Origin: Zingiber officinale
Lineage: Eukaryota; Streptophyta; Magnoliopsida; Zingiberales; Zingiberaceae
DNA length: 64,000 bases
NCBI RefSeq assembly: GCF_018446385.1
Contig: NC_056004.1
Location: 33,114,492 to 33,178,491 of the forward strand
Reading direction: 5' to 3'
Part shown: piece after piece, positions 10,581-22,790 of the stretch
How positions within the stretch are numbered: position 1 is the first letter of the stretch
Layout of the letters: every line of letters starts with the position of its first letter
Notes under the pieces: generated by a model
Told to the model about the DNA's origin: nothing
The model's input: the letters and a program-made list of their open reading frames with translations, nothing else
Database searches by the model: none
Made by a program: the position numbers and the translations under genes

Positions 10581-12284
10581 CAGGGCCGTGCTGAAAGGAA
10601 AGAAGAATCAAATATATTTATATTTAAGTTGGGCATAGTTATCCGCTTAATATAAATAGGAAAAACTTAAGTGTGGGTTTGGTTTAATTTGGTTCGGCAG
10701 CTCTCTCTCCACAAAACCTCACGCCAATTCTTTTCTCCAAACCCTCACCGACGCCAACCCCTCCTTCCTCTCCTTCTCTCGGCGCCAACACCCAAACAAC
10801 CTAGGGTTCTCTCCCTAGGGTCCCAAGGTCACTTTCCGGCGACGATTTCAGCACGAGGACGTTCCCCTCCGCGAGTAGAGCACGTGGACGCGAGCGGATC
10901 GTCGAGAAGTCGTCTCCACCGGAATTCCTAGCGATTAGATTTGTAAGAAATCTAGCACACAAGGTAAGAAACCACTCACCTGCAGTATAAGTAGCTCTCG
11001 TTTGATTGCATGCTTATAATTTAGTTATATGTAGATTTTTATCGACATCTAGAGTGTATTTAATTCTCTTCGCAGATTTAGGGGTTAGTTGAGTACCTCT
11101 GGATGGGCCGGACGCGTTTTTCCTCTTCAGATAGAGGTTCTAGACGTCGTCGGGTGCCTAGAGGTGGTTTCCCTATTAGAGAGGAGAGTTGGAGCACACT
11201 AGGTGTTCGATAAAAATGTTGAGCGCAACATTAGACAGTTTTAACAGCATAGTTAAATGTATAGAAACATTTAAAACAGCATATCAGTTTTATTCCAGCT
11301 TTATGGGACTAGATGTCCAATGGGTGGGCTCCCACAGTCGCCTCTAGGTTCAGACAACCTAGTTTTGGGTTCAGATAACTTGGATTCAGCTAATTAGCAT
11401 TTCAGTATTTTACTTTCAGCAGCGGCACTGTACTGGATTAGATATCCATTGGGCTGGACTCCCATAGTCGTCCCTAGGTTTAGCTAACCTAGTAAACCCT
11501 ACTAGATTCGGAACTTGCAATCCCGAGTTTAGATAGGGATGCGCGCACAACAAGTACAGTTGCCAGGGCCCTACAGTAGCATGTTTAGTATTTTCATCTA
11601 TTATTTATAATAGTTTTCCAAATCAGTTTTAAAACGTAATGGAATTCAGTATTAGCTCAGTCTCAACTTAGCTCACTTTTGTATCAACTCAGCTTATTTC
11701 AGTTGTTAAATACGATAGCTTCATATACAGTTATAGACATGTTATGATCAGTTTTATTTTATGTTTAGCTTATGTTATGCCATGCCTTGTATGATACCAT
11801 GCCATACCATGCTTGCATATTCAGTATGTTTTTCAAACAGCATGATTCAAAAGCATATTTGCATCGTATGCATGATTTAGTGAGGTAGATGGTTTCTTAC
11901 TAAGCTTTTTAGCTTACAGATACTATTTTCCTTATACTGCAGATACAGGTAAAAAGAAAATGGACTAGCAGTGGAGGCTGGAGGTCAATGTAGATGAGGA
12001 TGTGTGTGGCAGGAACTGGAATAAAGATCCTAGGGATCTAGTTTTATTTTACTACGCATTAGAACTTGTAGCAAGCCTAGTTATTAAAGTCTTGTTCTCT
12101 TTTCCTTATGCTTCGCATTCTAGTATGGTTAATGGTATGAACTAGTGAACATGCATTATATTATGTCTTGAATGTTGCCAATGTATGGTAGAATAGTTAT
12201 TAGTATATGTTAGAGTGGTTGCAGGTGGTTTTGGCACGACAAGGTGTCGAAATCAGCATTTCTAATTTCGTATCAGGAAATCAG

Positions 12285-12555
12285 ACGCTGGATCGATCTG
12301 CCGACCGATCCAGTAGTGTGCCAGGCTTCTGGATCGATCAGCCGACCGATCCAGACAGATACAGTATGCTACTGTATCCTCCTGGATCGGTCAGCCGACC
12401 GATCCAGCACGATACAGTAGCGTTCCAGGAGTTTCGGGTGCCTGGATCGGTCTGCCCGACCGATCCAGCCACACATGGATCGGTCTGCCCGACCGATCCA
12501 GTTGGGAACCGAATGCCTCATAGCTTCGATCGATCTGCGGATCGATCGGCAGGAC
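12285..12555. repeat. CTGGATCGGTC palindrome array at LTR end
   Basis: Six or seven palindromes of the form CTGGATCGRTC..GACCGATCCAG stand in a row. Unlike the other LTR families here, they are downstream of the TATA-like box and not before it. Confidence 0.8.
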
Positions 12556-12756
12556 TGTAGTTGGTTGGGATGTTCAGTTTCCCCTCCTTAGCATATGTAC
12601 ACCAGCAAAGAAGGTCTTTAGACCTTTCTTAGCAGTTGTATCCGTCATTAGTAGACTAAAATTTTAATTAGCCCAGCTTTTCGCACAGTATAGTTTAGCA
12701 TAATTGTAGCGACCGGCCTTACAGCCAGTACCCAGAAGGCGGGTCGTTACAGGAAC

Positions 12757-12960
12757 TCCATTCATCTTCATTATGCTGTAAATTTCATAGAAAACTTTCA
12801 AATGTTGGTTTGGATCTTCATAAGGTCCACCCCCAAATTAATTTTGTTGAGCCATTGTGATAACTGCAAGCTTAATCTTGAAATTATTGGCTTCAATATG
12901 TGGTCTTGTGATGCTAGACCGAAGCCCACGTGCATATGGTGATGTGTAATCTTTGAGAGG
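12757..12960 (-). pseudogene. Athila-like gag, N-terminal remnant
   Basis: After the solo LTR the gag sequence resumes on the minus strand (the target GGAAC links both pieces). The frame is interrupted, and I rely mostly on its continuity with 9730-10380. Confidence 0.5.
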
Positions 12961-13705
12961 TTTGTTTGCTATTTCAAATTATTCTTGTTTTTTTTTGATA
13001 TTTTTGCATGTTCCTTCTTCTTTGGTATGTTCTATCAATTTCAGGATCGAGTGATAACAAATCTCCTATAAAATTGGATCTTCGCATGCAAGAACAAGAT
13101 TATAGATATTCCAATCACACTTTCTAAATACAAAATAGATTATTTTTTTTTTAGTTTTGAATTAAAATGAAGTTGCTAAAAATCTAAAATGTAGAATTTA
13201 AATTGCAAAAAGGAAAGAAAATAGTAGAATTAAAAGTGAGCAAATACAAGATATATATACAAAAACTAAATTGCAGAAAGTATTTATAATAAAAAAAAAA
13301 AGAAAACAAGTTTATACTAACCCAAATGATTGTCAACTAATCTTGTAAACACAGTCCCCGGTAATGACCCTAAAAACTTGTTACATTCTCGCAAGTGCAC
13401 GGTTACGTCGTTAGTAATACAAAAGATATCGAACCCATAGAGATTGGTATAATCACTAGTGACCTCTCACATAGAATTGGCTAAACAATAGATGGAAACC
13501 AGTTACGAACTAAGTTGAAGAAGTGAGACTGAGAATAAGAGAGAGAAATAAACTTAGTTTTAGGGAAATGTTCTAGAGGTTCAGTTTCATTGTGATGTTT
13601 ATCAATTTAACATGATTTACCAATTGTCTATCCTCAATTCACATTCACTTGTAAGAAGTTGTCGGCTCCTCCCTACAGTGGACAAGCTGGCTAGATATTT
13701 AGATT
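12961..13705 (-). mobile_element. Leader and 5' LTR edge of the old gypsy element
   Basis: At about 13354 GTCCCCGGTAATGACCC is a decayed form of the complement of the Athila primer site (TGGCGCCGTTGCCGGGGA, tRNA-Asp type). It is followed by AAAAACTTGTT, CGCAAGTGCACGG and ATATCGAACCCATAG, a series that characterises this region in Athila-like elements. It contains no gene. It is cut at 13705 by the copia insertion and may continue at 37949. Confidence 0.6.
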
Positions 13706-14796
13706 TGTTGGTGCGGTTAGCACTAACGGTCTAACTCAAGTTTTGATGAATGACAAAATAAGTTAAGTTAGTTTCATTGTTATCTAACACTCTGACCGAG
13801 TGTGCAGGAGAAGCTCAGACAGGTCGACGGCCTGACCTGATGTCTGGCATGAAGCTCAGCTAGGTCGACGGGCCAACCGGATAGCTGACATGAAGTCCAA
13901 ACGGGTCGATGGGCTGATCGGACGTTTGGCACGAAGTCCAGCTAGGTCGATGGGCTGACCGGATAGCTGGCACGAAGCCCAGGCGGGTCGAAGGGCTGAC
14001 CAAACGTCTGGCAGGTAAGTGGAGGTAAGTCACTAGAGGGGAGTGACTGTGAGGACGCGTTTCCGAGAAGGGAACATTAAGCGTCGATCCGACTTAGACC
14101 CATTTCGGATATCTAAGTCGAGATCATGATTAGATTCCAGTTTCGAAGAGACGGAATCTAGCTAATACTCTACTTGTTAATTTTAAACTGTGTTAACATT
14201 TTGTTTTGCAGGATATATATATTGTATGTTTGCCTCCGGACTAATGTTTTCTTGTAGGCAGGAAGTTGTTGGAAAACCAGGGTCCGAGCGCCTGGGATGG
14301 ATCCGGGCGCCCGAAGGTCGGGAGCCCGGAGGCAAATTTTATTCCCCAACGAGTCTCGTCACGTGAAGCATCCTGGTTGGGTCGGCTATGTCATATTCAG
14401 GGCACCCAAAGGGATTCAGGTGCCCTGAACCTCCTATATAAGGAGGGTAAAGGCTGAAGCTCAAAACAACAACGAAACAATGAATAATCTGCTCTCGTGT
14501 GCTCCTACGACGCTGTGAAGGCTCTCCGACAAGTTTTGGTTTTCTTATTATTCTCTTATTGTCGGTTTTATTTTCCTTTACTAAAATTTTTGTACTACAT
14601 TTGTAAATACACTTTGAATTATTAGTAATTGTCCATCAAAAGCACCCTTGCGTGCGGGCCTTGGAGTAGGAGTCGCCAAAGGCTCCAAACCAAGTAAATC
14701 TTTGTGTTTGCTTTGCCTTGTTTATTTTCTGTTGCGTATCTCATTTTTTTTAATCGCTATTCACCCCCCCCCTCAAGCGAACTCATCGATCCAACA
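13706..14796 (+). repeat. 5' LTR of the old copia element
   Basis: It is 1091 bases long. It contains five stem-loop units (13816-14007), a GGGCGCCCG-type palindrome group (about 14284-14430) and a TATA box CTATATAAGG (about 14433-14442). The order palindromes, TATA, leader agrees with plus-strand transcription. Confidence 0.88.
13816..14007. repeat. Stem-loop array in LTR
   Basis: Units share GGTCGAYGGGCTGACCGGA loops but have different paired arms: CAGAC/GTCTG, TCAGCTA/TAGCTGA (13856-13888), CCAAACG/CGTTTGG (13897-13929) and CCAGCTA/TAGCTGG (13938-13970). The 3' LTR has the same at about 36990-37190. Confidence 0.82.
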
Positions 14797-14798
14797 AA

Positions 14799-14810
14799 TG
14801 GTATAAGAGC
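14799..14810 (+). other. Primer binding site of the old copia element
   Basis: TGGTATAAGAGC, two bases inside the LTR, differs from the usual TGGTATCAGAGC by one base. Confidence 0.8.
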
Positions 14811-15072
14811 AGGTACCGCTCTGATTTAGTGCAACCACCAATCAGACAGGGGTAAAATTCTCTTTCTTTTCTTTATCGGTTTTCAGTTTTTCGCTTTATT
14901 CCAAACTGGTATTATTACATTTTTGGAAAGTTTCTTTCGTTGCTATTAATCTGATTTAGTGCAACACCAATTCAGTTTTTCAGTTTATCTTTTCTTCTCC
15001 CGCACTACTAATTCAAGACCAAGTCTTGGGACTCTCTTTGTTTATTTCTTTTTCCTTGTTTGCAGGTTAATT

Positions 15073-16760
15073 ATGTCTCAAATTGATGGCTTCAGTATAG
15101 TACGCACCCCCTATTCAATGGGAATAATTTTTCATACTGGAAGAAGCGGATGAAGGTTTACCTGAAGACTGATTTCGACTAATGGTTCAGCGTCACAAGA
15201 GGCTATAAAGCACCAGTCGACAACTCCGAAATTCCACTAGACCTAGAACAGTGGACTCCGGACATGAATAAGAAAGCGTTAACGGATTTCAAAGCCCTCA
15301 ACACGCTTCAATGCGGACTGACGAAGGAAGAATTGAACCTGGTAGGACCGCACCAGAACGCAAAGGAATTGTGGGACAAACTGATCGAACTACATGAAGG
15401 GACAAGCGACGCCAAGGTAACAAAGCACGATATGTTGTTAAATAAATTATTTAATATTAAAATGCAGGAAGGAGAATCGGCAAGTCAGCTTCACGTGAGG
15501 ATCAAGGGCATCCTCAATGGACTCCACGCGATAGGCCATCAAATGGAGAACCGTGATTTAATCAGGTATGCGTTAAACACTTTTCGGCGTAATAATTTAT
15601 GGGCATCTATCGTGGATTCCTACAAAATTTCCAAAAATTTATCTAAATTAAAGTTAGATGAGTTATTTTGTGAATTAGAATTACACGAGCAAACTAACAC
15701 CGAGACCGAGAAAGGTGTAGCTTTGTTTGCAGGTTCATCCAAGGAAAGGACGAAAAATAATCCTGAGGTTGAAGATGAGTCTGACCAGGACTCTGAAGAC
15801 GAAGAATACCTGGTGAACCTGGTAAGGAAGATGCTCTCCAGGAGAAAGAAAAACTTCAGCAAGAAGGACCTGCAAAAGATCAACTCCCCAAACGAACTGA
15901 GAAACGTGACCTGCTTCAGATGCAATAAGAAGTGCCACTACAAGAATGAGTGTCCGAGGTTGAAGAGCGACAAGACAAAGATAACCAAAAAGAAGGCTCT
16001 CAAAGCAACGTGGGACGACTCTTCTTCAGAAGAATCGGAGGTCGAAGATCAGAAGCACCAGAGCCACCTCACGCTGATGGCCATCGAAGCAGAGTCGGAG
16101 GACGAATCGGAAGACGGGTCCGAACCCGAATCGAGCCACGAGCCCGTACTCGTTTCCGAAGGTCCCGACGACGTAAACTTTAATTTGAATAGAAAATTCT
16201 TTAAAATAATTGCATGTCTAAATAGTAAATTATTTACATTAGAAAAAGAAAATAAATTGCTCCTTGAAGAGAATCAAAATATAAGGAACAAATCAAAAAT
16301 CGAAATCCAACTCAAGACCTAACACTTGAGGAGGAAAATTTATCACTAAAAACATAAATTAATAAATTAAAATATCTCTTAGAAAAATTTACAACAAGAT
16401 CTAAGAATTTAGATCTAGTTTTAAATAATAAAAAACAATCTACAAAAAAAATGGACTTGGCTACAAGTCAAGTTCAAATAAAACATTTAAATCGTTAATA
16501 ACCCAACACAAACAATCAAGTAAAGCTTGAGTTCCGAAAGCATGTTTAACCACGCAAGTAGGACTTAACCAATACCACATACCGAAAGAAAAAATATATT
16601 ATGTAAAATCAAATAAATCAAATCAAAAACCAAAATACAAACCTAGACCAACAAATTCAAAATCTAAATATTTTTAACCCCACCAAGACTTAGAATATCA
16701 TCAAGTCAATTATAACTATAAAAAGAATAGACATAAACCAAAAACTAAAATTCAAAAATA
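15073..16760 (+). pseudogene. Copia gag, decayed (UBN2-type, one zinc knuckle)
   Basis: The protein starts MSQIDGFSIVRTP and corresponds to the gag at 32453-34129. Near 15115 a one-base frameshift moves the reading, and a TAA stands in FDQW near 15180. The frame 15264-16322 is then open for 352 codons with the UBN2 core (LNTLQCGLTKEELNLVG, AKELWDKLIELHEGT), an acidic linker and a CFRCNKKCHYKNEC knuckle. After 16290 the reading shifts again, and related sequence can be followed to about 16760. All lesions suggest long inactivity. Confidence 0.85.
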
Positions 16761-17279
16761 AAGGCCACTAATTCAGGGGGAGGCTCCAGAATAGCTGGCA
16801 CCTCCGAAACTAACCTACCCGACAAGGTAACCCAAACTAAGCTACCCGACAGGGTAATTAGGACTAGTTAGAAAGGGATCAAGTTTAACTTGACCTATGG
16901 TACTGGTGAAGTTTTGGATGATAGTACGTTAGGGAAGCTTAGTCTATGCATGTCTAGGAAGATATTGCTTCGACCTGGTGCATTTGGCCAAGTGGAACTA
17001 ACTGAAACTACCCTTTATGGATTCTAACCAGTTAGACCAAAGTTTTGTATTAAATTCAGTGGATAAGACTATTTGGAAAATCTCAAAGGCATGATTACTC
17101 TAATGATGTCCAAGTGACTCACCATAGCCCAGAAGTTTATCCAGAGAATGCCTATATGTTGAACCCAAAGCTAAACCTGAATCTAACACAAAGTTAAATC
17201 AAACCCTAAAATTGAACCTAATTCATCTCACAAAATTATAGGATTCCCTGATTAAAAACGTAGATCAGGTGAGATGACT
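16761..17279 (+). mobile_element. Copia gag-to-pol linker
   Basis: Non-coding sequence that matches 31935-32450 of the young element on the opposite strand. Both contain GGAGGCTCCAGAATAGCTGGCACCTCC and an ATAGGATTCCCTGATTAA segment just before an AT-rich array. Confidence 0.65.
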
Positions 17280-18345
17280 AAGGATGAAATTAAATTAAAT
17301 TTAAATTTAAATTAAATTGGAATTAAAATTAAAACTAAAATTAAATTAAAATTAAAATTAAAATTAAAATTAAAATTAAAATTAAAATTAAAATTAAAAT
17401 TAAAATTAAAATTAAAATTAAAATTAAATTGAAGTTAAAATAAAATTAAAACTAAAATTAAATTAAAATAAAAATTAAAATTAAATTAAAACTAAAATTA
17501 AAAATAAAAAAAAATTTAAAAAATTATTTTTAAAAACTTTAAAAATCATTTTAAAAATTCTTTAAAAACTTTAAAAATCATTTGAAAAATTCTTTTAAAA
17601 ACTTTAAAAATCATGTTAAAAATTCTTTTAAAAACTTTAAAATCATTTGAAAAATTCTTCTAAAAACTTTAAAATAATTTTAAAAATGCTTTTAAAAACA
17701 ATAAAAATCATTTGAAAAATTCTTTTAAAAACTTTAAAAATCATTTGAATTTTTTTTAAAAAAACTTTAAAAATCATTTTAAAAATTCTTTAAAAATTTT
17801 AAAAATCATTTTAAAAATTCTTTAAAAACTTTAAAAATCATTTTGAAAATTTATTTTTAAAAATCTCGAAATTTATTTTAAAATTCTTTTAAAAAATTTA
17901 AAAATTATTTTTAAAATTCATTTAAAAACTTTAAAAATTATTTTAAAAATTCATTTAAAAAATTTAAAAATTCTCTTAAAAACTTAAAAAATTATTTTAA
18001 AAATTCTTTTAAAAACTTTAAAAATTATTTAAAAAATTCTTTTAAAAACTTTAAAAATATTTTAAAAACTTTAAAAATTATTTTAAGAACGCTTTTAAAA
18101 AACTTTAAAAATTATTTTAAGAATTCTTTTAAAAACTTTAAAAATTCTTTTAAAAACTTTAAAAATTCTTTTAAAAATTCTCTTTAGAAACTTTAAAAAT
18201 TATTTTAAAAATCTTAAAAAATTATTTTAAAAAACTTTAAAAAATTATTTTAAAAACTTTAAAAATTAGTTTAAAAAATTCTTTTAAAAACTTTAAAAAT
18301 CATTTAAAAAAACTTAAAAAACATTTAAAAAATATTAAAAAAAGC
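17280..18345. repeat. AT-rich repeat spacer between gag and the second gene
   Basis: First come runs of (AAATTA)n from 17285 to 17505. Then about 800 bases of a degenerate unit CTTTTAAAAACTTTAAAAATCATTTTAAAAATT follow. No gene is possible here. The young copia element has an equivalent but different array at the same place (31310-31930). Confidence 0.85.
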
Positions 18346-18359
18346 GAAGTCAAAAACTA

Positions 18360-18643
18360 GGGGCGAGCGCCCCTGGTATTCCCTTCCGAGGCGCCCGTAA
18401 GGGACTCCGGGCACCCCACCCTATTGATCCCGGCCGCCTGAAAAGATTCCGGGTGCCCGGAGCCCGCTATATATAGGGGGGCAGGGGCGCCCTCTCGCTT
18501 TGCTCCACATCTACTTCACTCTTATCAAGGCTCTTTCCGAGTTTTACCGCGAGAGTGATCAAAATTAAAATTTTATTTCATTCTGTGGTTATTACGCTGC
18601 TACGAATCAACCAAGGTCATCATTTCTAAAAAATTTATTCACG
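18360..18643 (+). promoter_or_regulatory. Candidate internal promoter with GC palindromes and TATA box
   Basis: GGGGCGAGCGCCCC, GGGTGCCCGG and related degenerate GC palindromes (18360-18465) lead straight into CTATATATAGG (18467-18477). A GC-rich leader follows up to an ATG at 18644. It resembles the U3 region of the surrounding LTRs in style. That it is a promoter is an inference from the TATA box and the intron-bearing gene behind it. Confidence 0.55.
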
Positions 18644-19212
18644 ATGCCTCGGTAAAAAATTTTTTCCCTCCTAAGTTTCCTTTAAATATTTCACTAATTT
18701 TTTTGCTTAGTATATTTTTTTATATAATGTAGAAAACGTTCAAGATCTGGTGCTGGGCCCTCTATTGCTAGTGTTAACCCTAGGTTCCCTATTGATGAAC
18801 TTAGGATTAGGTTTGAGTCTATCATCTATATGGCTATTAGGACTAAGTGCTTAGATAGATAGTTTTTCTTACGTTCCTGTATTCCAACTGTAGAGGTCAT
18901 TAACCACTATAACTTGAGGAACCTTGTTTACTGTACCAATTCAGTAAACATAAGTTTATGTGCTGAATTTTATAATAATTTAGTTAGGGTAGATGATCTT
19001 ACTTATACTACTAGGGTAGCTGGTATGGATATCACGTTATCTTTTACTATTATTCAGGACTTTTTAGAGTTATGACCATCTACTTGTCCTTTGCAGTGTT
19101 ACCCTCTTAGGGATCTACCATTTTGTGATCCTTACTCGCACATTACTCTGGATATGATTTACTCGTATTTTTTTGGAGGAGAGCGAGTACCCATTGTAAC
19201 TATGTTTAGGTC

Positions 19213-21898
19213 TGTTAGGATGTATACTAAAAGCCTAGCTTTTGGTATAAACATTTATCTAGAAATAAGAATCACATTCGAAAAATGTCTACATTTATGA
19301 TAAATATAATTGTTCAATTAATTTATATTGTAGATAACATGGTGTGTGGTGTCACACACAGAGGATCATGTTATTAGTACCTTATAAATTATAAACAGTA
19401 GCTCACGACCAAGATGGAAAGGAACAAACCATTGGAAGGTCGTAGTGTAATTAGGTATTAGTTTATCTTAACTATATAATTACACTAGTACACTTAGAGT
19501 GCATTGAGTAGGAACATTAGAGGTCGTTTCTTTTATACTGACTTTATAAAGGAACAAAGACCACAGTTATTATGGAAGTGTGTGCTCTTAATCCTAATAT
19601 AATAACAAGCACATATATTCGATATTTATTTCTTTAATTTATCAATGAGTGAGATTTAGTTTGATAAATCAATAAGCCCAATAAGTTGGGAAATGATATC
19701 ACTTATAGTGTGTGTTGTTGATTATAGAAGGAAACTGTGTCCTAGTAATCTAGGTTGAGAATGTCCCCAAGAGGAGCTCATAAGGATTGTTATGTTAAAC
19801 CCTGCAGGTGGACTTAGTCCGACATGACGATGAGGTTGAGTGGTACTACTCTTGGACTAAGATATTAATTAAGTGAGTTGTCAGTAACTCATTAAATTAG
19901 TGGACATTCGACAACTTAAACACAGGGAGACTGACACACTCATAATAAGAAGGAGCCCAAAATGTAATTTGGGATTGGTGCGGTAGTTCAATAATAGTTC
20001 TTTAGTGGAATGAATTATTATTGATGAAATTAAGTTGTGTGTTCGGGGCGAACACGGGATGCTTAATTTCATCGGGAGACCAAAACCAATTCTTCCTCTC
20101 GGTCCCTATCGTAGCCTCTTGTATATAGAGATTTATACCCACCACATACCCACCTTCTTACCCATCCAATGGGGTCGGCCAAGCTAGCTTGGAACCCAAG
20201 CTAGGGCCGGGCAAGACCAAGTGGATGAGCCAAGTTGGTGGTCGGCCAAAGCTTGGGTCCCAAGCTTAGGTGGTCGGCCACTAGAATATTAAAAAGGATT
20301 TTTATTAAAATTATTTCTTATGTGGATATCATGTTTTTAAAAGAGAGTTTAAAAATTAAAAATTTCCTTTTATAGCTTTTTACAAAAGATTAAGAGAAGA
20401 GATTAATCTCTTTCCTTATTTGTAGATTAAAAGGATGGTTTTAATTTTTGGTAAAAACTTTCCTTATTTGTAAATCATCTACATGTTTAAAAGAGAGTTT
20501 AAAATTTGAAATCTTTCCTTATTTATTGATTAAAAGGTAGATTTTAAATTTTAAGAAAACTTTCTTTTTAATCATGTTCAGGATTTAAAAGAGAGTTTAA
20601 AAATTAAATATTCTCTTTTATAAGTTTCTACAAGAGGTTAAGAAAAGATTTGATATCTTTCCTTATTTATAGATTAAAAGAGATTTTAATTTTTAGAGAT
20701 AATTTTCTTTTTATCCACATGTTTAAAAGAAAGATTTTAATTTATAAAATTTCCTTTTTACCGATCATGAAGGGATGAAAATTATTGGAGAAATTTTTTT
20801 ATAAATTTCTGGAGACAAATTAGGAAGTTTTAATTAATTAAAACTCTCATTATTTGTAGCTTTAATATGGCCGGCCATTATAATTGATGAGAAGAAAATT
20901 ATTTTTAATTAAATAAATTTTATTTTTCAATAGAAAAAGAATTAAGGAAGTTTTTATTAAATTTTCCTTATTTGCCAAGACCAAGGATTATAAAAGAGGG
21001 GGTAGAGGAGGCTTCATGGGAACGACTCTATTCTATTTTTCCTCTCTTTTCTCCTTGGGTGTGGCCGGCCTCTCCTTTTCCTCTCCTCTCCTTTGTGTGG
21101 CCGAAACCTTCTCTTGGTGGAGATAGCTTTGGTGGCCGGATCTAAGAAGGAGAAGAAGGAGAGAAAAGAAGTCTCTTTTCTAGCATCCCTTGGAACATTG
21201 GTGGTGGTTGAATCTCTTCATCCTTGGAGGTGCTCTTGTTGTGGCCGAACCTTGCAAGGAGGAGAAGAAGGTGCTTTGGTGGTTTCTCATCTCAGAAGAT
21301 CGTTGTCGACACAACGTCCGAGGTTAGAAGAGGAATATGGTAGAAGACCTAGAGGTTTTTGCTTGCAAAAGAAAAGGTACACTAGTATTTAATTTCCGCA
21401 TCATACTAGTTTTATTTCTTTGTAAAAATACCAAATACAAGAGGCATGCGATTCTAGTATTTCGAATTAGTTTTCGATGTTGTGTTCTTTTATTTTTCTT
21501 TTCCTTCTGATTTGATTGTTCTTTTTGGTTGACCTAAAGTTATTTAAGGAAATTAAATATTAGCTTTCCTTAAAAGGCTTTGTCTAGGCGGTGGTGGTTG
21601 TTCCCATATCCAAGAAGGTCATGTGCCTCGCCATGCAGTCCTGGAAGCCAATTTTGAAAATTAATATTTAATGGAATTAATAACCTAGGTGATTTGGATC
21701 GAACGTGTTAAGTTCCGCAGGAGATCCAAGTCTAAACCTAAAAGAACAAATAAATTAAACTTAGGATCAAACGTATTAAGTTCCGCAGGCGATCCGAGCT
21801 TTATTTAAAAGAACACATGGTATCTAGGAAAAGGTTCAGACCTTTGTACAAAATTTTTATACAGTGGAACCATTAGGTTTTCCGAGTAGCAACCAACA
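19213..21898 (+). mobile_element. Solo copia LTR, 2.7 kb
   Basis: It runs from TGTTAGGATGTATAC to GCAACCAACA and is flanked by AGGTC at 19208-19212 and 21899-21903. It is related to the LTR at 39106-41193, which lies in the opposite orientation. It contains the GGCCGGCC and CGAACACGGGATGC segments of that family. A gene-like frame near 21093-21392 is the GA-rich leader of the LTR and has no support as a gene. Confidence 0.88.
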
Positions 21899-22562
21899 AG
21901 GTCAATATCCCTTCGAGTTCACAATTATGTACTCTATAGGGTTTTAGTCTTCTGCATCTTACCATTGTCCACTCGTGACATAGCAATTATGCGTCCATTT
22001 CATTCCTTTCTCTTGTATGGCCTTTGCCATAGATTAGACATAGACATTAGCTTACATATCTTTCAGACCATTATCCACTCAGTTGGAGTCTCCACCAGCG
22101 CTCGAGTTCATATGCCGTATTGTCATATTTTGACCACATATTTCGCCTCCCTACGTATTAACATCACCCGAGGCGATATCCGAGTCATGACTGAGTTTGA
22201 CGTCCTAGGACCTAGGAACTTCTCTCTAGGAGGTGTCCATATAGATGATGAGGGTGTCCTATCTTGGCGGAGGGGGCACAGCACCAGCCAGACCCATATA
22301 CCCAGGAGGAGGCAGAGCAGGATGAACTTATGGTCGCACTATTCGGCGAGGACGCTCCGACCCCTGTACCACCTCCACTGTAACACCCCAAATTTCATGA
22401 TTTAGAGTTCTAAAAGACCTTATTAAAATCTAGAAATGTTTTAGAAAAATTCTAGAGATTTTTAGAAATTTTTAGAGTATTTTTATGGAATTTTTGGAGT
22501 TCGTTTGGTATTTTTACCAAGAGAAAGAAGTTTAAAAAAATAATAAAAATATATATGTTGAA

Positions 22563-22638
22563 GCCGGGTTTTGAACCCAAGACCTCGGACCCGAACCAGG
22601 TTTTAACCGGACGCAGCCGACTAGCCGAGCTACGCTCG
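22563..22638 (-). other. tRNA-like block in LTR, antisense
   Basis: The minus strand reads a D-arm-like GTAGCTCGGCTAGTCGG (close to a pol III A box) and, about 40 bases on, CTTGGGTTCAAAACCCGGC, which has the shape of a T-arm. Spacing suits a tRNA, but no clear anticodon arm or acceptor stem can be drawn by eye. Confidence 0.45.
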
Positions 22639-22711
22639 TTTTGTTAATCATATATGGAACAAATAGTATTTAAAGAATAGTTGGTAACAGAAAATAAATC
22701 GAAACGAAAAG

Positions 22712-22790
22712 TGCGCGGCTGAGGAATCGAAGCCATGACCTTAGAATTGGTCAAAACCCGACTAACCAGGTGATCCAACCGTCGGTTCTG
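22712..22790 (-). other. Second tRNA-like block in the same LTR, antisense
   Basis: The minus strand shows GGATCACCTGGTTAGTCGGG and then GGCTTCGATTCCTCAGCC, again A-box-like and B-box-like segments. It stands between the first block and the TATA-like sequence. Confidence 0.42.

Larger units (their letters stand above)
10381..12751. mobile_element. Solo gypsy LTR inside gag
   Basis: The LTR runs from TGTAACGCCC to GGTCGTTACA and is flanked by GGAAC on both sides (10376-10380 and 12752-12756). No internal region is left, so it is what remains after recombination between two LTRs. A leader-like, GC-rich stretch follows a TATAAATAGG box near 10649. The end (12285-12550) has a palindrome array of the CTGGATCGGTC..GACCGATCCAG type. 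The terminal sequence style fits long-LTR chromovirus (Tekay/Del-like) elements, which I infer from style only. Confidence 0.85.

Noticed and set aside
10671..10931. 86-codon frame in the solo LTR
   Set aside because: It lies just after a TATA-like box in the LTR leader and has only low-complexity Pro/Ser/Arg content. No family likeness.
21093..21392. 99-codon frame in the solo copia LTR
   Set aside because: GA-rich leader of the LTR. The related LTR near 39124-39420 has the matching region broken.
22563..22638. A functional tRNA gene
   Set aside because: Only D-arm-like and T-arm-like parts are visible. No acceptor stem or clear anticodon loop could be formed by eye.
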